Shown here piece after piece: positions 7,353 to 8,761 of a stretch of DNA of 8,761 nucleotides. The stretch lies in the NCBI GenBank assembly GCA_002724615.1, contig PBPF01000077.1, positions 1 to 8,761 of the forward strand, given 5' to 3'. Positions within the stretch are counted from its first letter, which is position 1. Every line of letters begins with the position of its first letter. A program made the translations under genes and the position numbers. The notes beneath the pieces were generated by a model. It did no database searches. It was not told the origin of the DNA and saw only the letters and a list, made by a program, of their open reading frames with translations. This DNA comes from Verrucomicrobiales bacterium. Lineage in GTDB: Bacteria > Verrucomicrobiota > Verrucomicrobiia > Limisphaerales > UBA1100.

Positions 7353-8199
7353 AATCACCAAACTGGTCACACTGTGCCTCGGTCTTTGTTGTTCATGTTC
7401 CACCAGCAAGATTCTGCTGGACGCCCCGGCCCGACAAAAATGTTTCCAAGTGCTGCGTGAGGGGTTGAAGTCCGACGCATTCTGGCCGTCGATGCATGCT
7501 GCCGAGGCACTGACCTTGGCGGGGAATAGCAAGGAAGTCCGCCGACTCCTTGAGACCAAATTGCAGGCCGAAACTGACGATCGCCGGCGCTGCGGGTTGG
7601 CACGTGAATTGGTCCGCGCGGGCGACATGGCGAAGAGTGCGGTGATGCTCAATATTTTAAAGGGCAATAACTCATACGGCCATGTGCATGCAGCCGAGAG
7701 CCTGTACAAGGTCGGCTGGAACGGCAATGACGCCCCGTTGCGCGCTGCATTTGAGCAAAAGAAAAACGATATCCTGCGCCTCATGGCCGCCGGTGCGCTC
7801 GCCAAGCATTCCGAAGATGCCAAGGCAATGGCTTTCCTTCGCGAGCACATGCGCACTAGTACCGACCCGGCGCAATTTCGCATCACCGCCTGGCTGCTGG
7901 GACGCATTGGTGGCGCTAAAGATGCCGCGCTCATCAAGGCCCGCTTAAAGGATACGCCTAACGCCCTGACGCGCGCCTACCTTGAGCATGCCCTCGCCGC
8001 ACTGGGCGATGCTGACGGGCAGGCCGCACTGGTGAGTAATCTCGAGTCCGAGGACCCCGGCAGTAAAGTTTATGCTGCGGTCTTCGCCGGCGACGCGAGG
8101 ATGACCTCCGTAAAACGCCAGCTCACTTCCCTGTTAAATTCCAATCATCTCGACACCCGCATTCGCGCCGCGCAATCGCTTCTGGTGTTGGCGCACTGA
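7342..8199 (+). CDS. Exported HEAT-repeat protein, possible lipoprotein
   Basis: The 285-residue product begins at ATG 7342, inside the last codons of the symporter gene and in another frame. Residues 1-20 look like an export signal (KITK, then a hydrophobic core, then CCSCS). A lipid-modified Cys at 19 is possible, but the sequence before it (LCCS) departs from the usual L-A/S-G/A-C lipobox, so lipoprotein status is uncertain. Residues ~48-283 are about eight helical HEAT-like repeats of 25-33 residues, for example WPSMHAAEALTLAG (48-61), YGHVHAAESLYKVG (112-125), ILRLMAAGALAKHSED (144-159), FRITAWLLGRIGGAKD (179-194), TRAYLEHALAALGDADG (210-226) and DTRIRAAQSLLVL (271-283). Such solenoids bind proteins; no catalytic motif is present. 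Being embedded in the operon between a transporter and an aldolase suggests an accessory or scaffold role in the same system, but none can be named. Confidence 0.87.
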   Translation: MIIKITKLVTLCLGLCCSCSTSKILLDAPARQKCFQVLREGLKSDAFWPSMHAAEALTLAGNSKEVRRLLETKLQAETDDRRRCGLARELVRAGDMAKSAVMLNILKGNNSYGHVHAAESLYKVGWNGNDAPLRAAFEQKKNDILRLMAAGALAKHSEDAKAMAFLREHMRTSTDPAQFRITAWLLGRIGGAKDAALIKARLKDTPNALTRAYLEHALAALGDADGQAALVSNLESEDPGSKVYAAVFAGDARMTSVKRQLTSLLNSNHLDTRIRAAQSLLVLAH

Positions 8200-8219
8200 A
8201 CCATGCAAATTCGCCGCGC

Positions 8220-8761
8220 ATGAGAAAAAGCAAGACTCTCGCCCGCATACGCAACGGGGACGCGATCCGCTCCTGCGTGCTGGGCCATTTCATCCCAGCG
8301 TACATTTGCCATGCGGCGCGTGCCGGTTACGACTGCATTTGGATCGATCTTGAGCACCGAGCCATGACCACCCGCGAAGTGCAGGCGCTGCTGGCATTCT
8401 CGCACCTTTACGACATCGACATCCTTCTACGCCCACCCACTCTCGAAAAGACTGGCATCTACCGTTATCTCGAGGATGGCGCGGCGGGCGTCATGATCCC
8501 ATTCGTTTGCACGCCGGAGAAAGCTCGGTCGCTGGTGGAATCCGTCAAGTTCCCACCCATCGGGAATCGCGGTATCGACAACGCCGGACTTGATGCCGAT
8601 TTCCACATTCACGACCCAGACGAATACGTCGCGTGGGCCAACCGCGAGACTTTTCTTGCAGTACAAATCGAAACGCCCGAGGCCGTCAATAATGCCGAGG
8701 CCATCGCTGCAGTGGAAGGTGTGGACATCCTCTTCATTGGTCCCGGGGACCTTGGCCTGCG
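8220..8761 (+). CDS. HpcH/HpaI-family class II 2-keto acid aldolase, N-terminal 180 residues
   Basis: Frame from ATG 8220 is open to the right edge (180 codons plus 2 bases), so the gene continues outside. The family makes or breaks a C-C bond between pyruvate (or a similar oxo acid) and an aldehyde, using a divalent metal; relatives act on 4-hydroxy-2-oxo-heptanedioate (HpaI), 2-keto-3-deoxy-glucarate (GarL) and 2-keto-3-deoxy-L-rhamnonate (RhmA). Diagnostic residues are all present and evenly spaced: IDLEH with H46 (general base), LLRPP with R71 (carbonyl binding), GAAGVMIPFV (87-96), GNRG (115-118), QIET with metal ligand E151, and IGPGDL with metal ligand D177. These line up with H45, R70, E149 and D175 of E. 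coli HpaI. The start lies 20 bases after the HEAT gene with no clear Shine-Dalgarno; the TGA of a six-codon ORF (8203-8223) overlaps it as ATGA. Cytoplasmic; the likely terminal step of the pathway encoded here. Confidence 0.92.
   Translation, partial: MRKSKTLARIRNGDAIRSCVLGHFIPAYICHAARAGYDCIWIDLEHRAMTTREVQALLAFSHLYDIDILLRPPTLEKTGIYRYLEDGAAGVMIPFVCTPEKARSLVESVKFPPIGNRGIDNAGLDADFHIHDPDEYVAWANRETFLAVQIETPEAVNNAEAIAAVEGVDILFIGPGDLGL

Overview
The window is a gene-dense, single-strand (+) block of bacterial DNA. It holds five complete genes, the last 35 codons of a sixth at the left edge and the first 180 codons of a seventh at the right edge. Base composition is moderately GC-rich. The mix of a secreted 'WPQFRG' PQQ-type beta-propeller, a sodium/solute symporter, an exported HEAT-repeat protein and a secreted glycosidase-like protein suggests the Planctomycetota/Verrucomicrobiota (PVC) lineage, probably an environmental or marine member. 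That placement is inference from gene style only; no rRNA or marker gene is present.

Layout, left to right: (1) C-terminus of a fold-type IV (class IV, BCAT/D-amino-acid type) aminotransferase, ending at 110. (2) A bifunctional fusion, GTG at 107 to 2455, joining a metal-dependent amidohydrolase (Amidohydro_2 type) to a complete class III, glutamate-1-semialdehyde-aminomutase-like PLP aminotransferase. (3) A secreted PQQ-like beta-propeller carrying an inserted pair of EF-hand loops, 2518-3957. (4) A secreted protein with a GH20b/GH67N-like N-terminal domain and a probable TIM barrel, 3969-5828. (5) An SSS-family sodium/solute symporter, 5835-7352. (6) An exported HEAT-repeat protein, 7342-8199. 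(7) A HpcH/HpaI-type class II 2-keto acid aldolase, 8220 to beyond the right edge.

The junctions are tight: a 4-base GTGA overlap, then gaps of 62, 11 and 6 bases, an 11-base overlap and a gap of 20 bases. This looks like one polycistronic unit, with the only sizeable break at 2456-2517. No stretch over 300 bases lacks a gene, and I see no RNA gene, mobile element, CRISPR array or convincing rho-independent terminator.

Taken together (inference), the genes read like a catabolic island. Exported proteins would act on an extracellular glycan or glycoconjugate, the symporter would import the released small acid or amino compound, and cytoplasmic hydrolase, transaminase and aldolase steps would open, deaminate and cleave it to pyruvate-level products. 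The substrate cannot be read from the sequence. The most unusual element is the amidohydrolase-aminotransferase fusion translated in coupling with a second, structurally unrelated PLP aminotransferase.
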